Of a stretch of DNA of 64,000 bases, positions 21,640 through 34,015 are shown piece after piece. Source of the DNA: Medicago truncatula (Eukaryota; Streptophyta; Magnoliopsida; Fabales; Fabaceae); NCBI RefSeq assembly GCF_003473485.1, contig NC_053044.1:13023501-13087500 (forward strand). The letters run 5' to 3'. The position numbers were made by a program, and so were the translations under genes. The notes beneath the pieces were generated by a model. It searched no databases, was not told where the DNA came from, and worked only from the letters and a program-made list of their open reading frames with translations. Within the stretch, counting starts at the first letter, position 1; each line of letters opens with the position of its first letter.

Positions 21640-23334
21640 AAACTCAAATCCACGTCTGACACCAAGAATGCTTGAACCAACAGAATGCATGCTTGTGTGC
21701 TATAATCAAGGGACTTAATCTCGTCAAGGACATAATCAAACATCTGAAACCTAGCGGTAGTCTTTCTGTCATTAACAAGAATCCTCAATCTGCACCTAAG
21801 TTTAAACCAAGATCAGAACCATACAAAACATCGGCAACAATTTTAACAATTACTTATAGGTCACTTACTTGCAACATATGTTGAAGGTAGTGAGGTTACA
21901 AAGGTCACATAAGTAAACACCATTCTCTTGATTCCTCATTCTACCGCAACGACACATAGCAAACCAACACTTATCAACATGGAAACACCCAACCACCCTT
22001 GCACACAATACGAATAAACCTTCCTCGGGATTCGTCAGCAACTCCTCAACCGTTTTCAGTGAAATAATTCACTTGCAAGTTCATTTGATGTGAAACCTCG
22101 ACATGTTCAACAACATACCTATTCCCGGACAACACCAACCTATCAACATAGATTAGGCATCATCGCATATGAAAGAAAACGTACAAAGCAATATCAAAAC
22201 CATCACATCAAAATCATAAAAACTAGTCAGCTTGAATACTCACCCATTCCTCAACCTACGAACCTGAGCAAGTGATAGATCAAACATAAACCTTTGATGT
22301 CTTAACACTCCTAACAACAACGCATCCTACCAAAAACAAACAGAGTAAATAATGGAAAACACGAAAGCTAAGCATGCATGACATTTTAAACCGAATGCAA
22401 GTTAAAAATTCAAACTTTGCAATCTTCTTCCCTACAAATCTTGACGTACTGCAAAACAGCAAATGGAAGGACAGATCCAACGCCACTTAGGAGATCTTTG
22501 AATACACCAACATATGGTCCATACAAAGCACACTCAAATTTTCCCCTACATCAAAATAGAACAGCAAAAAGAAACCATTCTTCCATCAAAACTCAATGAA
22601 AAGAAAAAAAAATCTATAAGAATAAAAAATCATACCTTTCATCAGTAAGCTCCAATCTCACAACAGTAGCAAGACTCTCAGCAACATCCACCACGTAATC
22701 ATAATGAAGAGAAGTCAAGAGTCCCATCACATCTAAAAAAAAAATTCAATATTTTTTTAAACAGATTAACATCAATAACAAATATAGAACCACATTACAA
22801 ACACTTACCAATAAGATGAGCACAACCATGTCGACGTTCATTGATTTCAGCAGAAGACATCAAGGATACACCATACCTTTGAATGGTGTAAATGTCACAG
22901 GGAACAACAGTGGTGGTGATGAGGATCTTTATCTTATATCTATGCGAAGTAACCCTTGTACTACCCACATTGGGTACCAAACAGAAGTTTGGTACCACAT
23001 ACACACAATTCTCGTGAACGACCCTTCCAAGACATTCCATACATAGAGTTGGAAGATAGGCTTGAATCTTATTGCCTTGCATTTCACATTGAAAGGTTTA
23101 ATATAAAAGATTTGGACTGGAAAACTCTATAGAACGATCAGTCACAACCTACTGAAACAACAAAAAGATACAAATTTAACTTACATCTTCATCAAGGAAA
23201 ACCATGTCAAGTGATACGACCTTCCTCGACATCAACACACCCTAGCGCCTCCACAAGCGAACCACCCAGACCTTCACCTTCCATTCGGTTCTCTCAGGAC
23301 CAAGGTTCACAATAGCATTGACAGGAACATCCAT
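21640..23334 (-). pseudogene. Replication protein A 70-kDa-subunit-like pseudogene 1
   Basis: The exon series matches plant RPA1-like proteins (OB-fold single-strand DNA binding). Exon 1 (23334-23185) begins MDVPVNAIVNLGPERTEWK and runs into a TAG at 23242-23244 before VSLDMVFLDED. Exon 2 (23075-22809) holds the first OB fold: NKIQAYLPTL, VYVVPNFCLVPNVGS, HRYKIKILI. Exon 3 is 22732-22636 (DVMGLLTSLHYDYVVDVAES) and exon 4 about 22545-22430 (GKFECALYGPYVGVFKD). A zinc-finger exon at 22065-21889 has CRCGRM and CDLC, and another at about 21880-21640 reads ARFQMFDYVLDEIKSLD. The exon 2 acceptor reads CAAG|GC where the sister gene has TAG|GG, so frame is lost there too. Legumes carry many such copies and Helitrons often capture them; no Helitron ends were recognised here. 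Confidence 0.75.
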
Positions 23335-24112
23335 GATAGGGACGAAAGTAAGAGCCAAAACTTCAGAGAAATCTAGTGCTAAAAAAGGAAGGAAGGGTGG
23401 TATGAGTTCTGTTAAGTTAACCACATAGGTGTGGTATATATAGAAGTAAGGAAATGTGTAACCACTTGTAAGTAAGTAGAGCTAAAAAGAAAGCCTCTCT
23501 CATCAAAAGGAAAAGAAGAAAATCAAAGTCAACCTATAAATGATAGATGGTTACTTACAAAGGTGTGACAACACTCTTGAATGAATTACCTAAGCATGTT
23601 TCTCACGTGCAACCTCAATTGAAAAGTAGGAAAAATCAACCACTACAAATAGTCAAGGTTATAAGTTACATTTAAAAAGTAAGTAAAAAATTATAAGGTG
23701 TGGTGAATAATATATAATGACACTGTGTTGTCACATTAACACTCAATTAGAAAATAAAGGTTAACTAAGAGCTTCATAGAAAATATCAAAAATAGTTAAA
23801 CACACAACAATTTGGATGTTATATCAGTGATGGAAAGCTTAGGGCAATGATAACAATTTGGTATGACATACAATCTCTAAAAATGACTCTCAATGTAACT
23901 TTTAAAATAATATATTAGGTTTAAACATTTAAATATAATCTGCAAAAAATAAACTTCGGTTGACATGTTTAATGCGTACACCCTTTTGTATGACCATTTA
24001 AGATCTTAGTTAACTGAATAGCATGTCCGTGTCGCACACCAAATAAAATGTGGTCACGCAAACCATCAATTTGAATAACAACAATCAACATGACACACTG
24101 AGCAGTTTAAGC
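23335..24112. other. Intergenic, no gene recognised
   Basis: AT-rich stretch between the RPA-like pseudogene and the hAT element. It ends in GTTTAAGC, the left copy of the hAT target duplication (24105-24112). Confidence 0.5.
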
Positions 24113-25390
24113 TAGGGCTGGACAGAAATTTAGAAATCGACCCAAACTGGTCGAACCGGATGGCCCGAAGCATGCGGGTCGGGTCCAATGGTTTAGGCGG
24201 GTACAACAGTTCAATGGAAGTGGGTTGCTGTGGGTTGTATAGGTCGGTTACGGGTTGTAGTTATTTGGCCGATGGAAACCGTTTTCGACCGAAGTCCAGC
24301 CCAATATGTTCCAATACATAACCACAGTCCAGCTCACATATATAAGTTGTTGTTAGAAGAAGAGTAAACCCTAGTTTTCATTCCACTTTGTGTTCTGCGG
24401 TCGTTGTTCTTGTTCTTTCAAACACCAGGATTTTTTCCTTTCCTTCAAATCAAACATCATCCAAAAACCCACCAATTACAAATCACAAATCAACACCCTT
24501 AAAGTCAAAGGTGAGCCTTTTATTTTAAAAATTGCATTTTTATACCTTTGTAGAACTGTGTATGTTAAATTGATACTAGTGATACTATGTAGATCACCAA
24601 ATGGAGATCTAGATATGGCGTTTAGTTCTCACCAAATGGTTTTCCATTTCTGTTTTGCTATTATCATCAGTAATGGTTTTGTATCTCTTTTTTGCAGCTG
24701 AAGGTTCTAAGTATCTCTGTATATTATAACATCAAGAAGCTGCAATTCTCATTTATTATACTGTTAGCAATAACAATAAATGGCTTGAATTTTTAGTTTA
24801 ATATTAGATTACTGTAATGAAATGTCTTAATATAGCCATTTAATGTGGTGTAAAATTGTATTTTATTGTGTTTGATGTGCCAATTATTTAGCGTTAAAAT
24901 TAATTTGGATTGGATGGGCTAAATATAATATGTTGAATTGATAAATTTAATAAAATTTTATACTCTCTAAACAGACTTGATTTTAGATTTACTGTGAAAA
25001 CTGTGAGTAATTTTATTTCTCTAACTATGTGTATTTTTATTTGAGTTTGCATTTGTCAATAATGATTATATATATCAATGTTATTGCTAAATTCTGATTA
25101 TTTTTTTAAACAAGCTTGTGACCTTGTGCGTATCAGTTTGTTTAATACTTTTATTTAGAGTAATCCTTTTACTTTTATTTAGAGTTTATGTATCAGTTTA
25201 TTTTTATTGAGTAATACTTTTATTTTTATTTAGTAATACTAGCTTGTATATTTTTATTTTGAGTAATACTTCTATTTCCTATTTTTTTTTTTTTTTTTTT
25301 TTGTATCTTTCAATATTGCTTAATATGTGTAAGGAATATCATTATGCAGATTTTTGTTTTGATCAAATTTTTTCTCTCTTAAAATCAGCC

Positions 25391-26466
25391 ATGGACGAGG
25401 AAACTGAAGTTGCAGCTACGGAGTGCGCAGTTGGAGTTGGAGCTACGAAGGGCGCAGTTGGAGTTGGATCTACGGAGGGGGTGATTGAAGCCAAAGCTAA
25501 CCGTAAGTCTAATGATTTTTAGAAAATCTTGTTGACGTGTTTGTTGCTGCCTTATCCATGTAAAGTATATATGTATTCTTTTAACTATTCTTAGTAGGAA
25601 TGCATGATTAAAACAAACGATTTGCTGCAGTTTTTTTAGACCTCACAGAGATCTTTCCCCTTGTTTTTTGATGCAAACACAAGTCTTTCCCAAACACACT
25701 AATTATGTACATGTCAAAGATTATAAATGACAAAAGATTTGTCAAAGTCTGCTAGCATAACACTCATTCCAATTTCAAACTTCTGCTCAATATTTTTTTT
25801 ACGATAGAGGTTTATCATTGTTTATTTTTTTCTTAGTTTTATCATGGTATATGGTTTAAATATATTTTTGGTTAATTATGATTGGCAATTGGAGATGCTT
25901 TTATTTAAGGCTTAATACTTTATAATTATTGAAACACTTAATATTTTATAATGCAAAAAACTTAGCTAAATGCATATCTGAATTACTTTACTTATTTTTT
26001 CAGCTGAATCTACTCAACAAGCAGCTGCTGAGCTCCCCCCTTTTCCCACTACTAGGTGTAAGAGACCTAATGCCAATGGTAATAGGAGAACCTCTTCCGT
26101 TTGGCTTGATTTTAATCCATTACCCAATGAACGAGAACCTACAACCGCTTGTAAACACTGCCATAAAAGATATCGTTGTGATTCTAAATTAAATGGGAAG
26201 TCCAGCATGTTAGCACACTGTAGAGTCTACCTTAAGAAATCAGAGAACATGCTAAATGACCCTAGGCAAACAAATCTTATAAATGGGAAGGGTGGTTTTC
26301 TACTACTAGGTGTAAGAGACCTAATGCCAATGGTAATAGGAGAACCTCTCCCGTTTGGCTTGATTTTAATCCATTACCCAATGAATGAGAACCTACAACC
26401 GCTTGTAAACACTGCCATAAAAGATATCGTTGTGATTCTAAATTAAATGGGAAGTCCAGCATGTTA
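25391..26466 (+). pseudogene. hAT transposase N-terminal BED zinc-finger remnant
   Basis: Exon 1 (25391-25502, start MDEETEVAATECAVGVGATK) ends at a GTAAGT donor. Exon 2 starts after TTTTTTCAG at 26004 and continues in frame as ESTQQAAAELPPFPTTRCKR. A BED-type domain follows: SVWLDFNPLPNEREP, ACKHCHKRYRCDSKLNGKSS, MLAHCRVYLKK. After NLINGKGGF a 254-bp direct duplication of this exon shifts the frame and the product stops at KDIVVILN. The rest of the transposase is absent. BED fingers in hAT transposases bind DNA. Expression of a short DNA-binding peptide is conceivable but not shown. Confidence 0.75.
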
Positions 26467-26555
26467 GCACACTGTAGAGTCTACCTTAAGAAACCAGAGA
26501 ACATGCTAAATGACCCTAGGCAAACAAATCTTATAAATGGGAAGGGTGATTTTCT
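26041..26555 (+). repeat. 254-bp tandem duplication of the BED-finger exon
   Basis: Copy 1 (about 26041-26294) and copy 2 (about 26295-26555) both run from 'actactaggtgtaagagacc' to 'cttataaatgggaagggtg', offset by 254 bp. They differ at only a few positions (for example 'cttccg' against 'ctcccg', and 'aaatca' against 'aaacca'). Because 254 is not divisible by three, the duplication breaks the reading frame. Confidence 0.9.
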
Positions 26556-27593
26556 AGTTTCAGTTAGCCAAAGGTACAATGCAAAAGATTGTAGGGATTT
26601 TATTTATGTAATACTAATTAAGAGTAATTTAATGTCATGCAGGAATGACTTTTTTGGATATTTTGGAGTCAAATATGACTCAATACTAATGCACAACACA
26701 TGCATATGCTTTTGAATGATATGGAATGTAACATGCTTCATTTTCTTAGCTCCATGATGATTGTGGAGTGTGGACATGGTTTGATGTTGATGGAACTGTT
26801 TCAGCCGCTTGTTAAACTGGTTAATACTTAATTATTGGTAAGCAACTGTATGTGGAACTGAGCTGCTTGTTTATATTATTATCAATTCTTACAAAATTTG
26901 CTTGTGGACCTGATTGTATATATTCTTAAGACAATACAATCAAGTTAAAAATTAATTAATAAACTGTATGATCAACATTAAGAACATAATAGTAAACTAT
27001 AAGTTAGTTTATGTAATTGTTTCAACAAACACTTGTTGTAATTGTTTTACTCAAATATTGGATGCTGTAATATATTATAATACTTATACTGTTGATATTG
27101 TTGGACAACTGTAATATTTACTAATATTGGCTGTGTTGTGCAAGTTTGTTGTTAGTCAATGCAAACAAGTTAATATAATTTATATTTTGAACAAGTTTAC
27201 AAATGGTGTTGGTGCTAACAAGTTCTATGTAATATATTATGGCATAAAAATTGCTCTTGATTTTTACTTAAACTGAAAACTGACAGGCCATAAAGATTAA
27301 GATGAATAGCCAAATTATTATTCTTGGTTTTATTGAAAACCCAAATTTCAGCTTATGATTTGGTTATGTTAAATTTTTAAAATATATGGAGTAGAGATTG
27401 ATATATACAAAACCGAATTAATCGAACTAAGCTGCACATTTGACCGGCTTAACCGTTTACACCGAACCGACTAAACCGATTCCTAAGTTGGTCAGAAATG
27501 GTTTACGAATATGAAACCGTTGGTTTAAACGGTTTTCAAGTTTTGAAACCGATTTTGAACCTAACCGACTGACTGTCCACCCCTAGTTTAAGC

Positions 27594-29094
27594 AGACCAC
27601 CAATTGCAAATTTCGAGTCTTGATCGGAACAATAATGAAAATAAATTATACAATGCTAGTTAAGACAACAAAATGCACAGTAAAAAACCTATCCACAACC
27701 AAGAGAGAGATAAGAATGCAAAAACATTACCATATACATTTAAATCTATCCATTTACACATGTAATATGCCTACAAATCCCAGAGTTAAGCACCGAAAAA
27801 AATTACATGGGGAAAAAGGAATACAGTAGTCAATTAGCAACATGATTACATGACACCTAAATGATATTTCCAACCGCAACCACCACAACTTCAAAACAAT
27901 GTATTTGATTCAACCTTAGTCTTGAAAAATCCAAGAAAACAATGACATAAAAGTTAGACTCCCAAATCATACCAATAAAAGTTGTTAGAATTTTGAAACT
28001 TAAGGTGCATAATAACTCATTAATCATAGTAATTCAGTTGAAAACCACTTCTGAAATTATTTAAATTTCCTACATATATATGTTTGTCTACACCGTATCA
28101 TATTGTACAAAAAATGCAAACATAAGTTAACAAACCTCAACAAACAAATAACGCTAAATATTTTGAGAAATTGATTTGCAACAAATATTTATTCCATCCC
28201 TACCACAATATTAATTTCGTAGCCATCTTAATAAGAAGAACATAATATGGTTATAGTCAAAGGATGATACTTAGTAATGTGGTCACCGCTCAAGATAAAT
28301 CCAGCAACCACTACACTTTTTTTCCGCACCTTCTCATGTGGTTTATATATCCTCTTAAAGTTACTTGTTAATGTTTTTCCAATATTTGTTTTTTCATCAT
28401 CAACTCTTATATAAAATATAGTGATATTTTGCTATCAATGAGACATGAAGATCGAAGATTAATGCAGTGATACAATGCCTTTGTAAACTCTTTCATCATA
28501 ATGCATTTAGTTTCGAAACTTCATTATATATAACACATTTCTGCAACTCCATTTAACATTAACCATATTGCTACCACAAATGAGTTCTGTGATGTTCTAA
28601 GATGAAGAACAACATTATGATGCAGAGGCTGCAATATTTAATCAAAACCAGAAAATTCAACAAAATCAACTAAAAAAATAATGGGTTAAATAAACAAATT
28701 CAGCACTAAGCTTTCCAAAGAGAGCAAAAATCACGGATTACATAGGAGAAAAACACATACATAGTTGCTTGTGAGAAACATGTTTTATTAATACAGATTC
28801 CACAACATAGATTACAAATCACATATATTACAATTAAAAAAACTTTACACAACTATATAAACAAAGATGTCTGCCCAATGCATCATGACAGCATGAAAAA
28901 ATACAATTAGAAAGGTACACCATTCCAATAAGAGAAAATACAATAAAGACTGCATATTTATTTCCAATAGATTACAAATGAATGTAGTGTGCCAAATTGC
29001 AAGAGTAATTGAAGTGGTATGCAACAGGACATTCCTTATTGACACAACATTTGACAAAACACACTAGTCAACATAACAACAGTGCCCACTTAAA
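27594..29094. other. Intergenic, no gene recognised
   Basis: AT-rich, without coding similarity or paired element ends. It contains the presumed 3' flank of RPA-like pseudogene 2. Confidence 0.45.
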
Positions 29095-30333
29095 TCACTC
29101 CGTCTCAATCTTCATTGCCTTGCGAGGAAGACCAACAATGTCATCGGAAGCCTCGTCGAAAACTTCAGTCAAGTTCCTCTTAACAGACCAATAAAACAAA
29201 CACAAACCACCAATAAAAAAACCCAGCATTTTCAGTCTACAGACCAATAAAAAAACTCAAACCACCAAAACAAAAATGATACTGCAAGTGTATCAAATAA
29301 GATTTTATAAAACATGGTAACGACAGTCATTCAATAAAAAAAATATAACAACCTTTGTGGCTGACATCAAAGTAGTGCATGGAACACAAACTAAAGCATG
29401 CACATCACCATCAAATACAACAAAAACAACAATGTCAGTTCCATCGCTAACACACAAATTAAGCTTGTACTTAAACACATGAACAATTTAAAATGTAAAC
29501 AATATCAAGATTGAAACATCTATATATGGAACATGCATACATGAAACAAACCTAGGATATGAAAAACATGTTTCATACATCCCTTGCAATAGTATGCCCT
29601 GGAATCAGGCGTCACACTTCTATGACACTTGCAAACGGGATACCACCACTCTTGACCATCAACCAGACCATCAATGACAGCAGAAACAACGAATGTCCCA
29701 TCTTCATTAGTTGAGTTCAACTCATATAAGGATTTAGCATGATACATGCGAAGGAAATCTTCCTCGAATGAGGGCCTGATCCTTGGACCAATTATAGTAA
29801 CCGGTGCAGATGATTCCAAGCCATGGATGTCAATACTTCAATCAAACACACGTATAATCAAATATAAATGAAACTGATTTACACTAATCAAAAACAGAAA
29901 TCAGAAACTAAATACATAATAGCGAAAAACAACACACCTTTCTCTAAACTTCAGAGCTTCATCAAATAGAGGATTCAGAAAGATCACAGTGGTATTCATC
30001 ACGTTCTGGAGAGATGCCTTGTCTATTCAAGATTAAATAAGTATCAACTCAACACGAAGTCTCACTCAAATTAAGCACAAACAACTAATAGGAAGACAAA
30101 AAAACCTAGGATAATCTTAAGCTTTGGAAATTGCAAAACAATAACGTGTAGGCCATCGGTACTCTTTCCCATCAATTTTTTTGAAGGTTATCAACATAAG
30201 CACCAAACAAAGCGCACTCGATCTTACCACTACAAAAATCCAATGAATAAATGTAAAAAGCATGGTGAAATTCTAGCACACTTGTTTTAATATGTTCTGT
30301 ATGATGTTACGGCGTTTGCAATGTTACGATTAA

Positions 30334-31257
30334 TGTTTCAACATCACGCGATAAACAGAAATAAAAACAAGAAAATAAAAGACATGAAAGTAAAGAACAC
30401 AATGAGTTTGTTGACCCAGTTCGGTGACAAACACACCTACTATGGGGGCTACCAAGCCAAGAAGGAAATATACTAGTGTAGTCCTTATTCAATAGCTCTC
30501 AGCAAACTCCTCGTTTACACTATATGACCTAGGACCTACCCGTATAGACTTCAACCTAGGAACTCCTAGATCTGAGATCCCATCTCACTATTCTAATGAT
30601 CAGTCACAGCCCCTGTGACCTATCAGACCTAAACCAAAACAAAATAAAAGTTACCTTCCAACACAAACAATTAGCACCGTGTTTCAAAACTTTGGTGTAG
30701 TACAAAAGAGTATCAATATTCACACACAGTCCTAACAAGTGTCACAGACGATACAAGAAAGAACACAGAGTAGATTCTAAACATGCATCACAAACGATAC
30801 AAGAGCAGAATACATGAAGACTCAAACCCTAAAAATCTAACTTTTAGAATGACGGCTTGAATAATCAATTAGGTCTTGAAGTCTTCCTTATATACTGAAG
30901 CAGCTTGGGCTAAATAAATCGTTGGGCTTCAGCAAAATGCAGATCGGTTCAGCTTAATCTGCAAAACAAGAATTAGAAACAAATCTGGAAAGTCCTAAAA
31001 TGTCAGAACATTTATAGGATTGTTCCAAACAATAATAAATATTTCCTAAAATATAATATTTACTTTAGAAATATTCCACAACTGATTCTTAGAAGATATG
31101 TGCGTTGTTTGATCAATAAGATAAGGAAATATTGTTTCCTTAAACAATAAAGGGCGCGCGTACAAACAGGCGAGAACTCAGGCACATTGAACCATGTCAG
31201 GATGTTGAAGCATTGTATCCAACATCTTCCAGAGACGTCTAAACACATGTTGAAACA
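30334..31257 (-). mobile_element. Solo Copia-type LTR in an intron of RPA-like pseudogene 2
   Basis: The 924-bp segment is bounded by an 11-bp inverted pair (TGTTTCAACAT ... ATGTTGAAACA). On the minus strand it has a TATA box, TATATAAGG, near 30885, followed by R/U5-like sequence containing 'accgaactgggtcaacaaac'. No internal retrotransposon sequence or second LTR is present, so it looks like a solo LTR. The flanking five bases do not match (ATTAA and TTGGT). Family assignment rests on general resemblance. Confidence 0.6.
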
Positions 31258-31870
31258 TTGGTTTCAACTTACAGAACAAGGATATTTGTTTTAGCAACAA
31301 TGCAGCCAATAAAAATACCTAACACATGGAGCATTCACAAACCAAGTCCAAAGTATAGAAAAACATATTAAATCACCTATCAGCGGTCAACTCTAGCACG
31401 ATCATCTTGGTGACCTTACCATCCCTCACATGTTCCCTCTCAGCAGAGATACCAGTCATCAATCCAACAACATCTACCAATTCAATCAGAATCATCATAA
31501 ACAACCACAACAAAACGTATACAAAATCATATATAATGAAATTTCTCAATTAATCAAAACATACCAACTAAAAATGGATAATCAGCAGTATGCTTGGACA
31601 AATCTTCAATCTTGCTGAATGAAAGTCCACTGTTTGAAATAGCAAAACCTTCAAACTTTTTCACCTTTGTCTTCATCTGGAAAATCAACTTGAATTCATG
31701 TGTAGTAGTGCAATAATAACCAATGTTTGGAGCAACTGAAAAATAGGACATCTTGTAGGCATCTCCTTCAGCCAACTTCTTATGGAAAAGATACAACAAC
31801 TGCTTCCGAACAGTGGCATGAATCTTGACACCCTACAAAAACAACAATAACAAACCAAAAATCAAATATA

Positions 31871-32130
31871 CACTACAAGAAACTTGACCTCAAGTGACGG
31901 GCAAAAACCGTCACTAAAGGCTATTTTCCGTAGGTATATGTGGCCAAAACTTTCATCCACGGCCACATTGGCCGTGCACTATACTTAGCAAGTTGCAACG
32001 GATTTTTGTCTGTCGGTGCATGTTTTACCTACGGACAGTACCTTTACCTACGGACGGGTTGATAATTGCACAAAAGACACACAATTGCACAAAAGGTACA
32101 TGTCATCATAATTGCACAAAAGACACACAA
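31871..32130. mobile_element. CACTA (En/Spm-like) element end, fragment
   Basis: It starts with CACTACAAGAAA, the conserved CACTA terminal sequence. Repeats such as 'cgtcac' and 'cctacggac' follow, and then the unit 'attgcacaaaagacacac' appears twice in full. The opposite end TTTCTTGTAGTG was not found, so the right limit is approximate. It lies in intron 1 of RPA-like pseudogene 2. Confidence 0.65.
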
Positions 32131-32325
32131 TGAACCCCAATTCAAAAACTTATATACAAATCAAAATACACAGACCTTCTCATCAATCAACACCATCTCC
32201 AAAGAGTTTGGTTGATCAGGGTTCATAAATGCAGGGACCTCCCACATTCTAAGAATCCTGACCTTAAAATGTCACCCCTCCCTCCCAGGCACAATCGCTG
32301 CCAATGAATCAAAACAACTATCCAT

Positions 32326-33128
32326 CACAAAATCACAAAATCAAAAACAAAAAAACCAGGAACTCAAACCCAGATGAATGACAAAATGAAAATCGACAGA
32401 GCCAACTGAAAACAGCAACCAAACCACACAACTATTTATACACTAAGAAGAGGGCAATAGAGATATTTCAACATATAGACAAAACTAACAAAAAAGGAAT
32501 ATGTACCTCCACAACAAAACAAAATGGAAGATTAAGATGTGGGAAGATCTTCCCAAAAATACAAAAAAAATCCCCCAAAAGGACAAAAAACATCTCAACA
32601 AACAAACCTGATTCAAATCAAGCGGTGTCTCCCACAAAAAACGCAAAGCCATGTGGGAAAAAAAATTGGCCGAAAAAAAAAACGGAACCCACCCGAATTG
32701 GAGATGACTAGGAGAAATCAGGCAAAATTGGCTTAAGTCTTTTGTAGGAGTTATTGATCTATACATGTTGTAACCTTCTTCAAGCAAAACTTGGTCTTTT
32801 ATATAGAGACGGGGCTTGATGATTGTTGCTAGAGAATAACCTTGTCTTTGAATGCATGATTGAATGTCGATATATATTTATTTGTAATTTCAGTCAGTGA
32901 ATCAACCATTTATTTCCATCATTGCATACAAAATATCCTTTCTTAGCAAAGAGTCGTTGCATACATCAGTGATGGTTCATTGAGTCAATGCTTAGTACAA
33001 AGGATATTAGTCGAGAGGCATGAACACGTAGCATTGACTTTCACAAAGTTGCCATTATTCTTGATATAGAGCCTTGTCTTTATCTATAACACAGAGCTTT
33101 TTCAAGATCCAGGGCATTTACCAAAGTC
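32326..33128. other. Upstream region of RPA-like pseudogene 2 and intergenic
   Basis: No coding frame is recognised. The first part probably contains the former promoter and leader of the RPA-like copy. Confidence 0.4.
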
Positions 33129-33811
33129 CAGTGGCGTAGCAAGGATCCCCGATCAAAGGGTGCAAAATTATGACGCGGTTTGATAAAGTCAATTTTGAAG
33201 TTTATATTTATGAGTACATATGATCAATTAGACCTATTCAGTAACAATTTTTACATACGAGTTTATAACAATTTTTACTACCTTACGATATTTCTGATAA
33301 GCTATTTTAAATAGTGTTTAAGTTTATAACTTATAACATGTTATTTTTCTATCAATTTTACTTTTATAATCTTAATTGAAAGCAATAAACATTAATTATT
33401 TTTTTTTCTTCATATTTTATATTTATCAGTTAAATCAACGGTTAATTGAAGATATATTTTACTTTTTAAAGATACTTTTTTTATATTTTATATTAATTAA
33501 AAATATATTTATCAAACACTATAACTTAAATTTGCTAACTTTTCTGTTCTTCGTCAACTTATCAACAACTAATTATTAAACATGATTTATTACCTATCAA
33601 CTCATTTAGAGAATTTAAAGTAGAATATCATTAATAATAGAAGATTATTGATCATAAAAATAATCTAAAGAGAAAGAAAAAGATAAGAAAGATTAAAAGA
33701 GAATACGATAACAAGAGAGATGGAAAATAATATATTGTGGGATGCATTTGTGTATAGAATGCACATAAACCAATACTTGCATACCCTCAAAGGTATGTAG
33801 CTTTGCCCCTG
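33129..33811. mobile_element. hAT-type MITE (CAGTGGCGTAGC ends)
   Basis: The left end CAGTGGCGTAGCAAGG pairs with the reverse complement of the right end, CAGGGGCAAAGCTAC, the usual 'cagtggcggagc' class of plant elements. The eight flanking bases, CCAAAGTC and CCGGAGAC, agree at five positions, as expected for an old duplication. There is no coding capacity. Confidence 0.55.
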
Positions 33812-34015
33812 CCGGAGACTAGTGGGTCCAGAGACAAAACTTCCGAATACTTAGAATTTCCTACACACTTAAAAACACATTAGAGTGTCCTAATTGTTCT
33901 CATAATGCTTTGTTATCATAAGAGTAAATAGAAAATCTGATCTCAATATCATTGCCTCAATTTTCCAACCTTTGTTGTGCAGCCCCTTGAGCCTGATTCT
34001 GAGCTCTCATATCAT

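Larger units (their letters stand above)
24113..27585 (+). mobile_element. hAT transposon, 3.5 kb, non-autonomous
   Basis: The terminal inverted repeats are TAGGGCTGGACAG on the left and, reverse-complemented, TAGGGGTGGACAG on the right. The 8-bp duplication GTTTAAGC is perfect (24105-24112 and 27586-27593), diagnostic of hAT insertion. The subterminal zones are dense in ACCG/CGGT motifs, as in many hAT ends. Inside lies one zinc-finger BED gene start (25391 onwards) and no transposase catalytic or hATC dimerisation region, so movement would need an enzyme from elsewhere. Confidence 0.93.
29095..32325 (-). pseudogene. Replication protein A 70-kDa-subunit-like pseudogene 2
   Basis: Eight exon-like blocks on the minus strand follow RPA1 order. 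Block 1 (32325-32165) starts MDSCFDSLAAIVPGREG, hits TGA at 32274-32272, then resumes HFKVRILRMWEVPAFMNPDQ. Block 2 (31834-31560) is the first OB fold (GVKIHATVRKQLLYLFHKK, YKMSYFSVAPNIGYY). Block 3 is about 31474-31378 (DVVGLMTGISAEREHV). Block 4 (30237-30130, GKIECALFGAYVDNLQK) has a one-base loss in an A-run. Block 5 is about 30018-29938 (LQNVMNTTVIFLNPLFDEAL). Block 6 is the zinc finger (WWYPVCKCHRSVTPDSR, YYCKGCMKHV). Blocks 7 (DGTDIVVFVVFDGDVHALV) and 8 (KRNLTEVFDEASDDIVGLPR, stop 29095-29097) complete the C terminus. RPA1 binds single-stranded DNA in replication and repair. This copy cannot make a full protein, and introns 1 and 3 hold transposon sequence. Confidence 0.82.

Noticed and set aside
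26014-26462. Pair of minus-strand frames opposite the BED-finger exon
   Set aside because: They are antisense shadows of the duplicated hAT exon; the plus-strand frame carries the zinc-finger residues.
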